64,000 nucleotides of DNA from Lophius americanus (GCA_037951165.1 JBBDHG010000019.1:10394001-10458000), one strand, 5' to 3'; counted from the stretch's first letter, positions 24,645 to 36,300 are shown. Notes: a model not told the origin generated them from the sequence alone. Program-made: numbers and translations.

Positions 24645-25375
24645 ATACACAGATTGCAATATTCTTGGCCAATAACCGATTTATAAAGTCTGACCGACCG
24701 ATACCAATTTTGGCCCATTGCGATTTTTTTTTTAAGCATAAATATTATAGTGAGTTATATTTTCTAAGTGCTCTTATTTTGAAAGATTGCAGTGGAAGTA
24801 ACATATGCTGGATGGCATTTTTTTTTTATGTCTTTGTATTCTGACCCATTGAAAGTACTCTGTCCTCCCTGCCGTGCATTTCTTGAACCAATTGTATGAC
24901 ATTTCGAACTAAAGCAAAACTTGTAAGCGTTGTTCAGTCCATTATATGTTATATGCTGGCCCCATTAGCCTTTACCCCTCTTCTTTCATTAGCTTTTAAC
25001 TTGCTATGTTCCTCAGACGATTAAATTTGAAGTGTGTAATTAAGTTCGGTGTACCGAATGCATTCGGGGTTGTTTGCCGGTGCCCCTTTTATCCTTAAGT
25101 TTTAAAACTATAAATGACCGTATTGATACATAAATTAAGCCATTTCAAAGTTAAAATAAAACTTTTTAAGCGTTGTTCAGTCCATTACATATCATATGCA
25201 GCTTTGCTAAGGGACTTCAGGGCCTGGGCGTCTCTGAGCTCCTGCTAGCTTAAGCTGCTCTGCTAACGCAAGTTCTTAACTTGCTATTTCCCTCAGGGTG
25301 ATAAAATGTGAAATGTGTGAATAAGTTCCAAACTTTACGGGGTTGTTCCTCAAAAACTTATTTTTTCTTTTCTGG
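24645..25375. repeat. Diverged interspersed element with two tandem units of about 240 bp
   Basis: The string 'gcgttgttcagtccattatatgttatatgc' at 24,925-24,958 recurs as 'gcgttgttcagtccattacatatcatatgc' at 25,167-25,200. The following sequences also correspond ('taacttgctatgttcctcag' at 25,000 and 'taacttgctatttccctcag' at 25,277; 'ggggttgtttgcc' and 'ggggttgttcctc'). The 5' flank carries 'ttggccaataaccgat' and 'gaccgaccgataccaatttt', similar to a terminus near 61,155-61,190. It looks like a decayed DNA-transposon-type repeat; the family is not identified. Confidence 0.5.
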
Positions 25376-26380
25376 TGTTATAAATTGCGAGCTTTGTGTT
25401 TTTCTGGTTTACTTGTGAGATGTTTGGAGTTGTGGTAGCTCATGCTTCGTGTGCATGTACACCACATGAGCGCAACCGGCACGTAACCGGCCTCCAGTGT
25501 CTCTGCTCGGCCGATTGCTGATTTCATCAAACTTGGCCTCCAATGTATCTCCCAGTGTATTACCCTCAATTTTAATCACTGTATTAAGAAAGCCTTGTTT
25601 TTGTTTGTGATGATCTCTATCGCAATGTCGTAATATTCTATCCAACTGAATTTGCACAAAGTCAAATGTTACTTATTTTCTAAAATACCTGGATATTGGT
25701 GACGTAAACACATGACATCAATTATGATTGTTTGATTTTTTTTTTCTTTCGCTGTTGTTTCTGTTGATGATGACAATATTTTGTCATCCCCTTTTGCATG
25801 CCTGTCCTTTTAGGTTATTAAAAGTACATTAATTACCGTCATTTGTATATACATTTTAGTATGTTCTTCATATGAACGCACTCAATGGTGAATGTGAATA
25901 AATAAAGGAACTTGTGATGATTTGCAGTTGCCTGAAATGTAAAAATTATAGATTGTACTGTTTTCACCTATATGATAAGTAAATATATCTGAAATGATCA
26001 TAAACATTAAAAATAAATTGTACAACGATCCAGAAGTAAAATCAGTCAAGCCAGTCAACACCTCACAACAAGAGAAATAACGTAAAATCAAGGTTTCTGT
26101 GTTTGAGGCAAGGCTATTTCATTTAATTTAACAGACCATGTTGAAATCCTTGTTTGTTCTCTCCCAAATCAGCAATCCCTTTTGACAGAAGCAATAAGAA
26201 TACAACTGTCCACTTAAGACCTTTTAAGGACATTTGAAGGCAGATGTGAGGTATATGTATTTGATAAACCACTGGGGGAGAAACCCAAGGTACATTCTCC
26301 CATTCAAAGATATTCAGAATATGTGTGGTTAGCACACACACAAGAAACACTTCACATAGTGAGATTGAGCATGTACTTAC
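25376..26380. other. Gene-free sequence, presumed CAMKMT intron 3 (3' flank of exon 3)
   Basis: No exon or transposon recognised. It begins directly beyond the donor site of CAMKMT exon 3 (GTAAGT on the minus strand at 26,375-26,380). Confidence 0.45.
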
Positions 26381-26445
26381 AGACATTACCAGTGTTGTCG
26401 AAACTGTTGAGCACTTCATTGACTCTAAGTGGTCCCAGGCTATCC
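26381..26445 (-). CDS. camkmt: camkmt coding exon 3
   Basis: Acceptor TTGTCTTTCAG|GGATAGCC, donor AATGTCT|GTAAGTAC. The 65 bp complete the split Arg codon and encode DSLGPLRVNEVLNSFDNTGNV, a close match to the human EDVLTSFDNTGNVC segment. Confidence 0.88.
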
Positions 26446-26924
26446 CTGAAAGACAAATAAAAATAGAGAAAATTATACAGTAAATCTCAGTGAATAATAC
26501 ATTGTTCCATATTCTTATAGATATTGAAAAAATACAAAGTATCTGTTCTTTTATCTTGTTTTCTCAATGGAATAAAAATAAACTAAATAAAATGTTGATT
26601 CATTTATATTTAGAATCGCTTTTTGTCTGTTAATGCAAAGGAACTCATTAGTCAATACAGATTCAGACACCATAAATTATATATACTTTTGATAATATTT
26701 TCATCACACTGTATTTTCACAGTTATTTGTTTGTTTATTGTTAGTTAACTGGTACCAACAGAAGAGAATTGGCCGACTGCTAATGATGTGTGCAACTCAT
26801 TGGTTGATCCAGGGGTATGACCTGAGGGCTAGCCTGTAAAGTGACGCCCAAAGAGTAAATAGGAAATGGCTTGCTCTAATTTGATGGCGTATCTTGACAG
26901 CAACTGTTTGTATTCTGTGTGTGG

Positions 26925-26956
<32 letters not shown>

Positions 26957-27842
26957 GTGCGTGTGCATTGTATTGTGCGTGTGCGTGTGTATTGTAGTGA
27001 AGATAACCCTCTTCTGGAGTGTTCGAGCGTTGTGCTAACTTCCTGTGCTAGTGATAGTTGAGTACAAGTTACGACTGTATATATATGTATATATATACAC
27101 ATATATATATATATATGTATATCTGTATAGCTGTATCTGTAAATATTTGTAAGTGAGAGTCCACAGCATATATTTGCACAAAGCACATAGGTTTGGGGTC
27201 AAGGTTCACTTATTTTACTTCGTTCTCTCCTGTTTTTGTTTAGAAAGGGAGTTAGGTCGATAAGATAACTTTTTGCTTTATTTCTTTTTCATTCAGGGTT
27301 TAGGTAGGGAATTCACGGTGGATGTTAGTTTAGGTTTGTGGCCTTGTTTCACCCTGAAGTCAAACTCTCATTGTATTTACTTTGTAAATACAATGTTCAT
27401 AAGAGCACAGTCATTATTATAGTTTGTGCTTCAAATGGATTTGGAAATATATAAATAATTTTGTAATATATAAAGACATTTCTCAGATTATTGTTAAATC
27501 CTCATTTAGGGCACATCCTCGTGTTACGCTCCCACACTCATTCACTGCATTCATTAAGCTCTACGTACCTGAGTAGAGCACTATACTCAGGCGAGAAGTT
27601 ACTTCTGTACTCCACCCATTGGTCATCAGAGGTATCACTATGGCCTTCGGTCACAAGCCTTTCCCGACTGAATAGGTCGAATGTGGCAAACCTGCGAACG
27701 GACACCTGTTTGATCTCTCTAGTGTCCTCCTGATTCCGTCGCAACACCTGGAAGATTCAGGGGTAGAGATAAAAAGGAATTTATTTTTCAAAAAAGACCA
27801 TAATGCTTAACTAATCAATCATAAGTGCATCATAAATTAAAT

Positions 27843-27874
<32 letters not shown>

Positions 27875-30800
27875 AGCACTAAAGGTTCAACTTTTCTAGC
27901 CGGAATGAATAAAATATTTCTGTTTGGGTTTGAGTACAAGAGAGTTGAAGTCCTTAACACTATAACATACAATAAAATTAAAAAAAAATATTAACAAATC
28001 TCACATAAAATTAGTCTAATTAATTAATCATCTAAAATCTCAATGACAATGTCATCTCTTTATGTACTAGTTTTTTGCAAACTTTTTACTGCCAAAATTG
28101 CCTGAGAGTAAAATATAATGCAGATTAATTTTCACCGAAAAGTAAAAAGAAGTAATTTCATGAAACAAAAAAGAAGAACCAATATTTGTTCTCACTAATT
28201 TCCCCCCATTATCATCCCCACAACATCAGTTTGATATTAACCCTACCAGGCTGAGTGAGGTGAAGCAGGCAGTGAAAAGATCTGCGTCAGCACCAGGCCC
28301 TAACGGTGTCTCGTATAGTGTATACAAGAATGCTCCAGAAGTTCTGAAATCCCTTTGGAAAAATGTGAGGGTTGCTTAGGACAAGCAAATTATCCCCAGA
28401 GCTTGGCAAAGAAAAGGAGGAGAACTGATCCCTAAAGAAAATCATTTGTCCACAATTGAAAAGCTCCGCCAAATAAATCTTCTGAGTAAAGAAGGTAAAC
28501 TCCTTTACAGCGTGTTTGCGCAATGACTGTCAACCTATCTGAAACAAACCAACTAATTGAGCAATCAATCCAAAAGGCTGGCATAGCAGACTTCTCAGGA
28601 TGCCTTGAGCACAACAGTGTTGTATGTCATCAAATCCAGACTGCCAAAAAAGAAAGACAGGATATGCATCTCATGTTCCTTGACCTGAACAATGCCTATG
28701 GATCATTTCCTTATTCACTAATGTGGACTGCCTTTGAATTCTTCCAAAAAAGAAAGACAGGATTTGCATCTCATGTTCCTCTGGGCAGCATCTGGAAATA
28801 GGTATCATGGCGGGTTGCACCATCTCCCCGTTGGCTTACACGATAGCAATGGAGATCGTCATCAGAGACTCCAAATGGGTTGTAGGAGTTGAAAAATGCG
28901 GTCAGTCGTTATCGCCAATCAGAGCCCATATGGACGACATAAAAACACTGAACACAACTGTCCCCTGTACCAAGAGACTTCTGGAGAAACTACATCAAAA
29001 CATCACATGGGCAAGGATGAAAATCAAGCCCAGCAGGAGCAGAAGCATCTCCATTATCAAACGTCAAATCACAGACCAAAGATTTCATAATGACAAGAAA
29101 CCAGTTCCAACTGTGTCAGAAGAGCCAGTGAAGAGCTTAGGTGATTGGTATGATGCAAAGTTCAAGGACACCGAGCAGTTTGATCAACTAAAAAAGGATA
29201 CCATCATGTTTATGGAACGCATCAACAAAATTTTATTGCCAGGAAAACTTAAGTTGTTGTGCTTACGGTTTTGCTTACTTCCAAAAATCATGTGACCTTT
29301 AACTGTGTATGAGATCCCCATTAATAAAATGAAAGAGCTTGAGAGGGGGATTAGCACACAGTTTAAACATTGGTCTGGAATCCCATGATGTTTGAGTTCT
29401 ATAGTGCTATATGAGAATGTCAAATTGAAAAACACAGCTGGTGGGAAATTTAGGAAGTGGAGGGAGTTCGACTAAGTTTTCTCATAAGGGCTCATTACGA
29501 CCGTCTACATACACCCCAAAACCTGACGCAGTGGTTTGGAAAAGATCTCCCTTATTCCCCCTGTCAGCAACATGCATCCCTTAGGCACATTCTCTCAGGA
29601 TGCAAAATCAGTCTCGCCAAAGGGCGCCACACTTGGCGGCGTAACCAAGTATTTAGACAGCTGACATCATAATTGGAACAGAGGCAAACTGCCACAAAGA
29701 TCAAAATAAAAGGTCCAATTCACACCCTTTGTACCAGCAGGCCAACCTCAAGAGCAGTATACCACATCAAAGGATTTGAGCATTCTGCAGTTTGCTCAGG
29801 ATCGGAGAATGGAAGTGGACCTCGAGAAAAAGCTTGTATTTCCCCCAGAAATAGGAGACACAACACTCTGGCCAGACATGGTCCTGTTGTCCACTACAGC
29901 AACGCTGGCACATGTTTTGGAGTTGACAGTGCCATGGGAAGATGGGGTCAAAGAAGCTTATGAGAGGAAAAAGGCCAAATATTCCGATCTCGCAACAGAC
30001 GCGGCACAAAACGGCTGGAAAACAAACATATTCCCCATAGAAGTGGGAAGCAGGGGATTTATTGCAATGTCTACAGCCAGTTCGTTGAAGAAAATGGAGG
30101 TGACGGGTCTCTCCCTCCAACCAGGCATTCAATTCCTTGTCAAATACGGAAGAAGGAAGAAGCAACTGGCTTTGGAGAGTAATGAAGACAAAGAAAAGAC
30201 AGCAACTAGGCCCGAGATTAGACAGAATACTCTCCTACAAATTCATCTCTCGCCTTCTAAACATCTGCTTTCCTTCCCCTGCGGAGCGGCAGCCCGGTCC
30301 GGCAGGGGAAGGTTTCAGCCCAACCATAGGATCCCTTCCCTAGATCTGCCTCCCCGACCACATTATTCTCTCTATCTCCCTCTCTCTCTCCCTCTCTCTC
30401 CCTCTCTTTCTTTCTCTCTCTTCCTCCATCCTTTTCGCTCTCGTATACTGTTCATCTTTTTCTTTTTTTCCTCCCTCCTTGCTGTCTTCATTCATTTCTC
30501 CTTATTTAGCTTCATTCCTTTAGGATATTATCTTTCTCTCTCTCTCTTTGCTCCCTCCTACACTCTCCCTCTATGTCTCCATTCTCACCTTCAAGCTAGA
30601 CTTCCCTCACTCTCATTCTTTTTCCCCTTCTCTCTCACCTATTTATTTATCTCAAAATTTATCTCAAAAATTTATCTAAAAAGGCAGAAAATGCTGGAAC
30701 AAGCTAAGACACGTCCAAAGAAAAAGCCAGAATATAGTTTTCTGGACATGTCTGAAAATATGAAATACAAAGCTACAATATTATCTATAAAAAAATCATG

Positions 30801-32732
30801 ATCTCATCATGATCTTGCCTAGGAAACATCATAATTGACATTCCAAAATGTTTGACGGCACCATGAACTAGAAGCATGCTGACAGGAATGACCATGACTA
30901 GCTTCACATCAGAGCTCCAAAATAGCTACCTCCTGCAGTTGTGCGGTGTATGGAACACAGGAAGCATATCCCCTGAGGCCATCCAAAGGATACATCCAAG
31001 GGGGAACATACTTTAGCATAGCTTGCGAATCAAATTGTCCAGCTCCACTTGGTGAATTGGAGTAACCTAACTGTCACAACAACTGGTCCACTAGGAGGAG
31101 TGGTGAGAATGGAAATTTCAGTCATGCAACCAGCGCTAATCTGAATGATTGTTAAATCCGTTAAGCAACTCATTTAGGTGAAGTGAATATAAATGTGAGA
31201 ACAAGGTGATAACAGATAACTGTTTATAGAACCGGAGCAGAAAATAATTTCTTAGGATAATGGTTAAAGGCTAATCAGGAGTTTATCAAACTTGTTAAAA
31301 GCCCATTTAGGTGATAACATAAGTATAATAACATAGTGATAGCAGTTTAATAAAAAATATAGTAATAACACAGTAATTATAGTTTAATACATGTACTGAA
31401 ATTGATCATTAGGAAAAAGATTTAGCGGAATTGGCTACATGATACACTCCAGGACTTGATCCCCTGGAGGGCATTCTATAGGGCAAAAAAAAAAAAGGGG
31501 GGGGGACTCTCGCCGATCCTGAGGTATACAGCTGACAATGTATCTTACAATTTAGACTATCCACGGCACTTGAACCAAACTGGATTGTGAGACTTAAAAA
31601 AAGGGACATAAAACACAAAGTAAACCTAACCATAGCAAACCTGGATAAAGCTAGGGTGCTAAATAGCCTTTGGCTCCCCAATTTTCATCTACCAATTTGT
31701 CGGATGTCGATGAGACATCCGACATCGGGCCCACCTGATGACCCCAAAGACGTACCTTCTCTCAAATTTCAACACTCCAATCAGACTGCCAACACCAAGA
31801 GTGTCAACTTTCCACAGGGATTGAAACATCAAGTCCTATTAGCACTACAAGTAACATAAATACATATGTATCAAGCTATTTATCTATGAAAAGTCAATTC
31901 CTATACAGGTCCGTCATTGTGTGCTGGGAGATAGAATTGTAGAATTAAAGTATGGCCCTAATAAAGGGAGATTCAGCAACACTCATCCATGGGGAAACCT
32001 AAAGAGCGAACTATTGAACCCACTGCTCTCATGTGTAGAAGGTTCTTGAACATGTTTAGCTAATCACATTCTATGACCAGACTGAAAGGGTTGATTCCCA
32101 CTCTTCACAAATGGACTGTATATATTGTTATAAGCCTACTTAAAATACACATTGAATAATAAAAAAAAAAACTTTCTCTCTGACTTTATTTCAAGTCAGA
32201 GTGCAAACTGATTAAAGACCGAAGGAAACAGACTGCTATCATACTTAAATAACCTGCCTTTCAAACTGTTCGGTTATTAAACTGTAATTAAGTCAAAACA
32301 AATTTAAAAAAAAAAAAAAAAACATGGGAAAAATACTACAGATTATGATATTTCAAATTCAAATAAGAAACAGCTTTATAGGTCAAATTTAGATGGGAAC
32401 TTGCAGTATGTCCATCCTCCCTACTCTGTAAATGACACACAAATTCTTAAGATTCCATGTTAAAAATCCATCACATTTTCAAATTAAACTTTTGGAAACT
32501 ATGGTCTAAATATATTAAATATTTAATTATGTTTTGCCTTGGTTTATACCTGCCTCAGTAGAATCCATCTGGCTCTTGCGACATCAGTAGTAGCACTGAT
32601 TTCATTTCGGGGGGAGGTGTGAGAATGAGCTTTGCAGGTGTCTTCGTTGATAGATTTCCTCACAGGAGAAGGGTTCCTCACAGATATCTGCTCTATATCC
32701 GCAATAACGTTACCTGTGGATTCCTTCTCCAT
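26381..32732 (-). CDS. camkmt: Calmodulin-lysine N-methyltransferase, first three coding exons (partial)
   Basis: CAMKMT is a class I SAM-dependent methyltransferase that trimethylates Lys115 of calmodulin (family knowledge). Three minus-strand exons are readable: 32,550-32,732, 27,569-27,747 and 26,381-26,445. They join in phase (0, then +2, then +1) to give about 142 residues. Exon 1 ends in ARWILLRQ, exon 2 contains VSVRRFATFDLFS and WVEYRSNFSPEYSALLR, and exon 3 reads DSLGPLRVNEVLNSFDNTGNV. These correspond to the human N-terminal region (ARWKLLRQ, VSVRRFESFNLFS, CPEYSISLRH, VEDVLTSFDNTGNVC). The SAM-binding domain exons were not found in the window and should lie to the left; the human gene also has very long introns. 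The first 45 residues are poorly conserved. Divergently transcribed from prepl. Confidence 0.88.
26918..26958. repeat. (GT)n microsatellite in camkmt intron 2
   Basis: A GT run with a GGGT interruption, grading into GCGT. Confidence 0.9.
27079..27126. repeat. (AT)n/(GTATAT)n simple repeat
   Basis: Alternating AT with GTAT and CACAT interruptions; largely self-complementary. Confidence 0.85.
27569..27747 (-). CDS. camkmt: camkmt coding exon 2
   Basis: Acceptor ...AATCTTCCAG|GTGTTGCG (exon starts at 27,747), donor CTCAG|GTACGTAG (exon ends at 27,569). It encodes VLRRNQEDTREIKQ, then VSVRRFATFDLFS, then WVEYRSNFSPEYSALLR. Length 179 bp, leaving two bases of an Arg codon. Confidence 0.9.
27845..27873. 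repeat. (ATT)n microsatellite
   Basis: About nine ATT units in camkmt intron 1, just upstream of exon 2. The same trinucleotide tails the two CR1/L2-like LINE copies, so this could be the remnant of an insertion, but no LINE body adjoins it. Confidence 0.9.
28231..30340 (+). pseudogene. Degenerate R2/HERO-like non-LTR retrotransposon (RT plus restriction-like endonuclease)
   Basis: Across several frames the stretch encodes, in order: an RT start with SASAPGPNGVSYSVYKN (about 28,285-28,330), RT motif A with FLDLNNAYGS (about 28,675-28,705), MAGCTISPLAYT (28,807), an RT motif C variant AHMDDI (28,924), a thumb-like segment ending LPGKLKLLCLR, a Cys/His-type segment with SPCQQHASLRHILSGCK (about 29,555-29,605) and an endonuclease-like block WPDMVLLSTT...ELTVPWEDGVKEAYERKK (29,865-29,980). 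The PD...E.T..K pattern near the C-terminus is that of restriction-like endonucleases of R2/HERO/NeSL LINEs (family knowledge). Stops at 28,377 and 28,523 flank region, frameshifts and a deletion kill it. The 5' half is absent. It sits in camkmt intron 1 on the opposite strand. R2 versus HERO clade cannot be settled here. Confidence 0.82.
30361..30640. repeat. CT-rich low-complexity tract
   Basis: A long pyrimidine-rich block with (CT)n and (CCTT) runs directly follows the R2/HERO-like relic. The open frame that continues from the relic through this tract (Ser/Leu/Phe-rich) has no domain and is not a gene. Confidence 0.8.
30641..32549. other. camkmt intron 1, 5' part
   Basis: No exon recognised. 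It includes an imperfect AT-rich stretch with recurrent 'gtgataac' strings at 31,190-31,370, a G8 run at 31,498-31,505, an 11-bp perfect inverted repeat at 31,698-31,724 and an A17 run near 32,305. The open frame at 31,587-31,859 has no recognised domain. Confidence 0.45.
31698..31724. repeat. 11-bp perfect inverted repeat, 5-nt loop
   Basis: Arms TGTCGGATGTC (31,698-31,708) and GACATCCGACA (31,714-31,724) around 'gatga'. Confidence 0.85.
32550..32732 (-). CDS. camkmt: camkmt coding exon 1
   Basis: ATG at 32,730-32,732; 61 codons ending ...ARARWILLRQ, donor CAG|GTATAAAC at 32,549. Phase 0 at its end. The N-terminal 45 residues are family-specific and variable; the ARW-LLRQ end is the conserved anchor. 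Confidence 0.87.
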
Positions 32733-33206
32733 GTTAACTTCGAAGATATGCGTGAAAATAAATACTGGCCAAATGTACTACTAGTAGTAGTAGCAAGATT
32801 ACAAAAATATGTTTTTTCTTTTTCTCCGGTTAACTACTTTAACTTCGTAATTGTAGATATGATTTGACTGCTATCACTTTTTACATCTACAATGGAAGCA
32901 CGTTACTTCCGTACACTCTTGGTGTTCGAGACATAACAACTGATTATCGAATCAGTCATGGTAGACTCTCATTTACAAATTGTAGGAAATGGATATCTGA
33001 ATTCGATTACTTTAGTCTAGCACTGATCTTACGTCATCAACATTGGCCTGTGTTAAGGCAGTAGTACACATTCTACGAATTTTCTCGCACATGATAAATT
33101 TTGAACAAACGACATTATATGTATTTCTATACGAAAAATACAAATGTCTACTGTTTACCGTTTTGATGAGTATACATGAAAGAAATAGTCAACGTATGTC
33201 TTAATA
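32733..33206. promoter_or_regulatory. Divergent camkmt/prepl promoter
   Basis: Only 474 bp separate the two start codons, which point away from each other, the same head-to-head arrangement as in human. I see no TATA box at a sensible distance. Candidate elements are a CRE/ATF-like TTACGTCA at 33,029-33,036 and an ETS-like ACTTCCG at 32,905-32,911. A YY1-like AATGGCCGG overlaps the prepl start codon (33,206-33,214). The interval is AT-rich, not a CpG island. The site matches are by eye and unproven; the shared-promoter role is inferred from geometry. Confidence 0.6.
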
Positions 33207-33338
33207 ATGGCCGGTTTCTCTCCCTTGCTGTGTACACCGGTTCGTGTCATTTCACCGTATATGATAAGATTTTGGAAGTTCGCTGCCTCCAAACGGATAA
33301 CAAGTCTCTCGACGTCCGTCCAAAGACGTTACACGTCG
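33207..33338 (+). CDS. prepl: prepl exon 1 (presequence-like)
   Basis: ATG at 33,207 in the context ATAATGG; 44 codons ending QRRYTS, donor TCG|GTAAGG. Rich in Arg, Ser and aromatic residues with no Asp or Glu. Phase 0. Confidence 0.8.
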
Positions 33339-36300
33339 GTAAGGTATACATTTGACGTAAATGGTGTTTTACTAGAGGTTGAACTGCGTTTTCATCTATT
33401 ATTTAAAACGATGTTTTGACCTCGCTGACAAAGTGGAGAATATAACAGACATAAAGAAAATGCCAAGGCTAGAATTAAAGTCCTTTGGATGTGTCTCACT
33501 GAACTGCCATGATCACAAGTCACATGAAATAGCCACAATATCCATAAAGGAACGCTGTTTCAACATAGCTAGGTACATATAACAATCCAAAATCAATTTG
33601 TCCTAATGGTAGCTATGTCTTTGCTCAGAGGAGTCCAGAAGGCGGCTGTAGTGAAAACTCTTATGTATATCAAGCATGAGTGAGGGAAATTGAAGTCAAA
33701 CTTTGAGTTGGTTACAATGGCAACTCACTCTTAACCTAACCTGCTCACTGCTTTTCTTCAACAAACCCTGAGTTTGTCCCCTGCCTCCTATTTTCTACTG
33801 ACGGTCAGACCGTCAGTAGAGGTGTCCTTCTCTCTTGTGGCTTGTTGATTTTGAGGCTGAATTTTTTTATATTGCTCATTATTCCTTATTATTCATTATT
33901 ATTAAATCTAATCTCGATCCAGAAGTTTTTGCTAATTACAGGCCGATTTCCAAACTCCCATTCCTCTCCAAAGTACTGGAAAAGTAGTTGCTGCCCACCT
34001 CCAGGACCACCTCAAATACAACAACCTCTTTGAAACCTTTCAGTCTGGTTTCCGCTCCGCCCACAGCACAGAAACAGCTCTGCTTAGAGTCACAAATGAC
34101 TTACGGATGGCATCAGATGCTGGTTCACCTTCCCTCCTTATTCTCCTTGATTTGTCTTCTGCATTCGACACTGTTGACCATGGAATACTCCTACACCGCC
34201 TACATCACACCACTGGACTCACTGCCACCGCCCTAGACTGGTTTCACTCCTACTACACTGACAGAACGGAATACGTTTCTTTTGGAAGTTCAAGGTCCCG
34301 GACACACACCGTCACCTGTGGGGTCCCCCAGGGATCAGTCCTTGACCTCATTCTCTTCATACTGTACATGCTCCCCCTTGGCCAGGTCATCAGTCGATAT
34401 GGACTCTCATTCCATTGTTACGCTGATGACACGCAAATCTACATAAAAGCTGACACATGTTCCTCCACAGCCTCTCCATCCTCATCGTCATCATCATCTC
34501 CCCTGTCAACTCTCTGCGCTTGTCTGGAGGAGATAAAGGTGTGGATGAAAAACAACTTTCTCCAGTTGAATAGCTCCAAAACCAAAGCAATTTTTATTGG
34601 CACCCCACATCAGACCCAGTCTTCCTCCATAACCAGTATTACCTTCTCTGGTCACGACATTCCCCTCTCTTCATCAGTCACCAACCTCGGTGTAAGATTT
34701 GACTCTCAATTCACTTTTGAATCCCACATCAAACACATCTGCAAGATCTCCTTTCATCATCTCAGAAATATTTCCAAACTCCGTTCTTCACTCACCTTGA
34801 GTGATGCTGAAAAGATGGTCCACGCGGTTGTCTCCTCCAGACTGGATTATTGTAACGCACTTCCCATCGGGATCCCTGATAAAAAGTCTTCAAAGACTTC
34901 AGTATGTTCAAAACAGTGCTGCAAGGATCCTGATGAGAGTTCGTAAACACCCCCGTTCTTCATTCCCTTCATTGGCTTCCGAACTCCCCCAGGATTGATT
35001 ATAATATCTCCCTCCTCACTCACATCCATGGCAACGCACCCCCCTACCTAAAAGTACTACTCACCCCACTGACCTCAACACGATCCCTCCGTTCTACCCA
35101 CTCATACCGCATCCTCCTTCCCCGGACTAAGCCCAGCACCATGGGTGATCGGGCCTTCTGTTCTGCGGCCCCTCGTCTGTGGAATGCCCTCCCTGACCAT
35201 CTGAGGGCTCCACAGATGACTGAGACATTTAAAAAAAGGACTTAAAACTTTCCTTTTTAGCAGAACCTATAACTTTAATTAACATTGCTGCTTTTTGGTC
35301 AGGTTTTTATATAGTTATTATTTTATTTTTTATTGATGCTTTTATCTGTTTTTACCTTGTAGCACTTGAAATCCAAATGTAAAGTGCATTATAAATTACA
35401 TGTATTATTATAATTATTATTATTCATTTGTTAATAATATCATTCATGTGTTCAGGTGTTACAAAGGCAGTGAGTGAGTTGTAATGCTAAGTCCTCCAGT
35501 GATTGTAGACTACTCTTGAGTCCGAGCTGCTCAGAAGATATTCACACTGGCAGCCAGCCCAAAGGTTGTGATTGCAATTTAGATATGGGCTCATCACTAG
35601 TTTGCATAGAACTGTTATGTAATTCTTCTCCAATAACTGGGCACAAGCATGAGACTGGCAATGATGACTCTTCAGCACGGTAAACAAGGTTAGAAGGCAG
35701 AGATGCATCAGACAGTTCATTTCTGTTTTGATATGTGCATGGCTATTACTGCACTTTTGTAGCGATTGCTGGTTAAGGCCTGTTTTTGAATCAGAGAGAC
35801 TGTGTCAATCCTGATTCTGAGTTGTTACACTTGCTGTAGGGAACGTTTAGTCTTGCATTCTTTGATTGCCTGCACAATACTGGAATAGATGTTGAATGGT
35901 GCAATGGTGACCATTCACTGCTGTGGCAACTTGTCTGGTGTACTACCCCTCCTCCAGCATGATAAAGACATGATCCCGTTCATCATTGTCATTTCTATCA
36001 TTTTCTCCTCCATCTCCATGACATTTTCTAGTAGTGGACTAGTATTACAAGGGAGAGGGCATTTGAGATTAGCCGGAAAATGCATAATGGCCATTTATCA
36101 TAAAACTGGGTTTTTCAGAGTCATTACCACACACAAAAATCGGTAAAGTGTGACCAAACTAATTCTAAAATGGAGAAAAGGCTATCAAGTTTAAATCAGT
36201 TTTGATAGAGTGTCAGTGTATTCTATAATTGAACCTTGCAAAAGCTAAAATTATCAGTTGAATAGCTTTGACCCTTGCAATAGAGGTTTATGTTTATGAA

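Noticed and set aside
27369..27395. 11-bp perfect inverted repeat CATTGTATTTA/TAAATACAATG
   Set aside because: AT-rich and short; expected by chance in AT-rich intron sequence.
29776..30801. 341-codon open frame
   Set aside because: Only the first 115 or so codons have homology, to the endonuclease end of the R2/HERO-like relic; the rest runs through a CT-rich low-complexity tract.
34107..34946. 279-codon reverse transcriptase frame as an active gene
   Set aside because: It lacks the endonuclease and the RT N-terminus in frame and is frameshifted at both ends; it is a dead 5'-truncated LINE.
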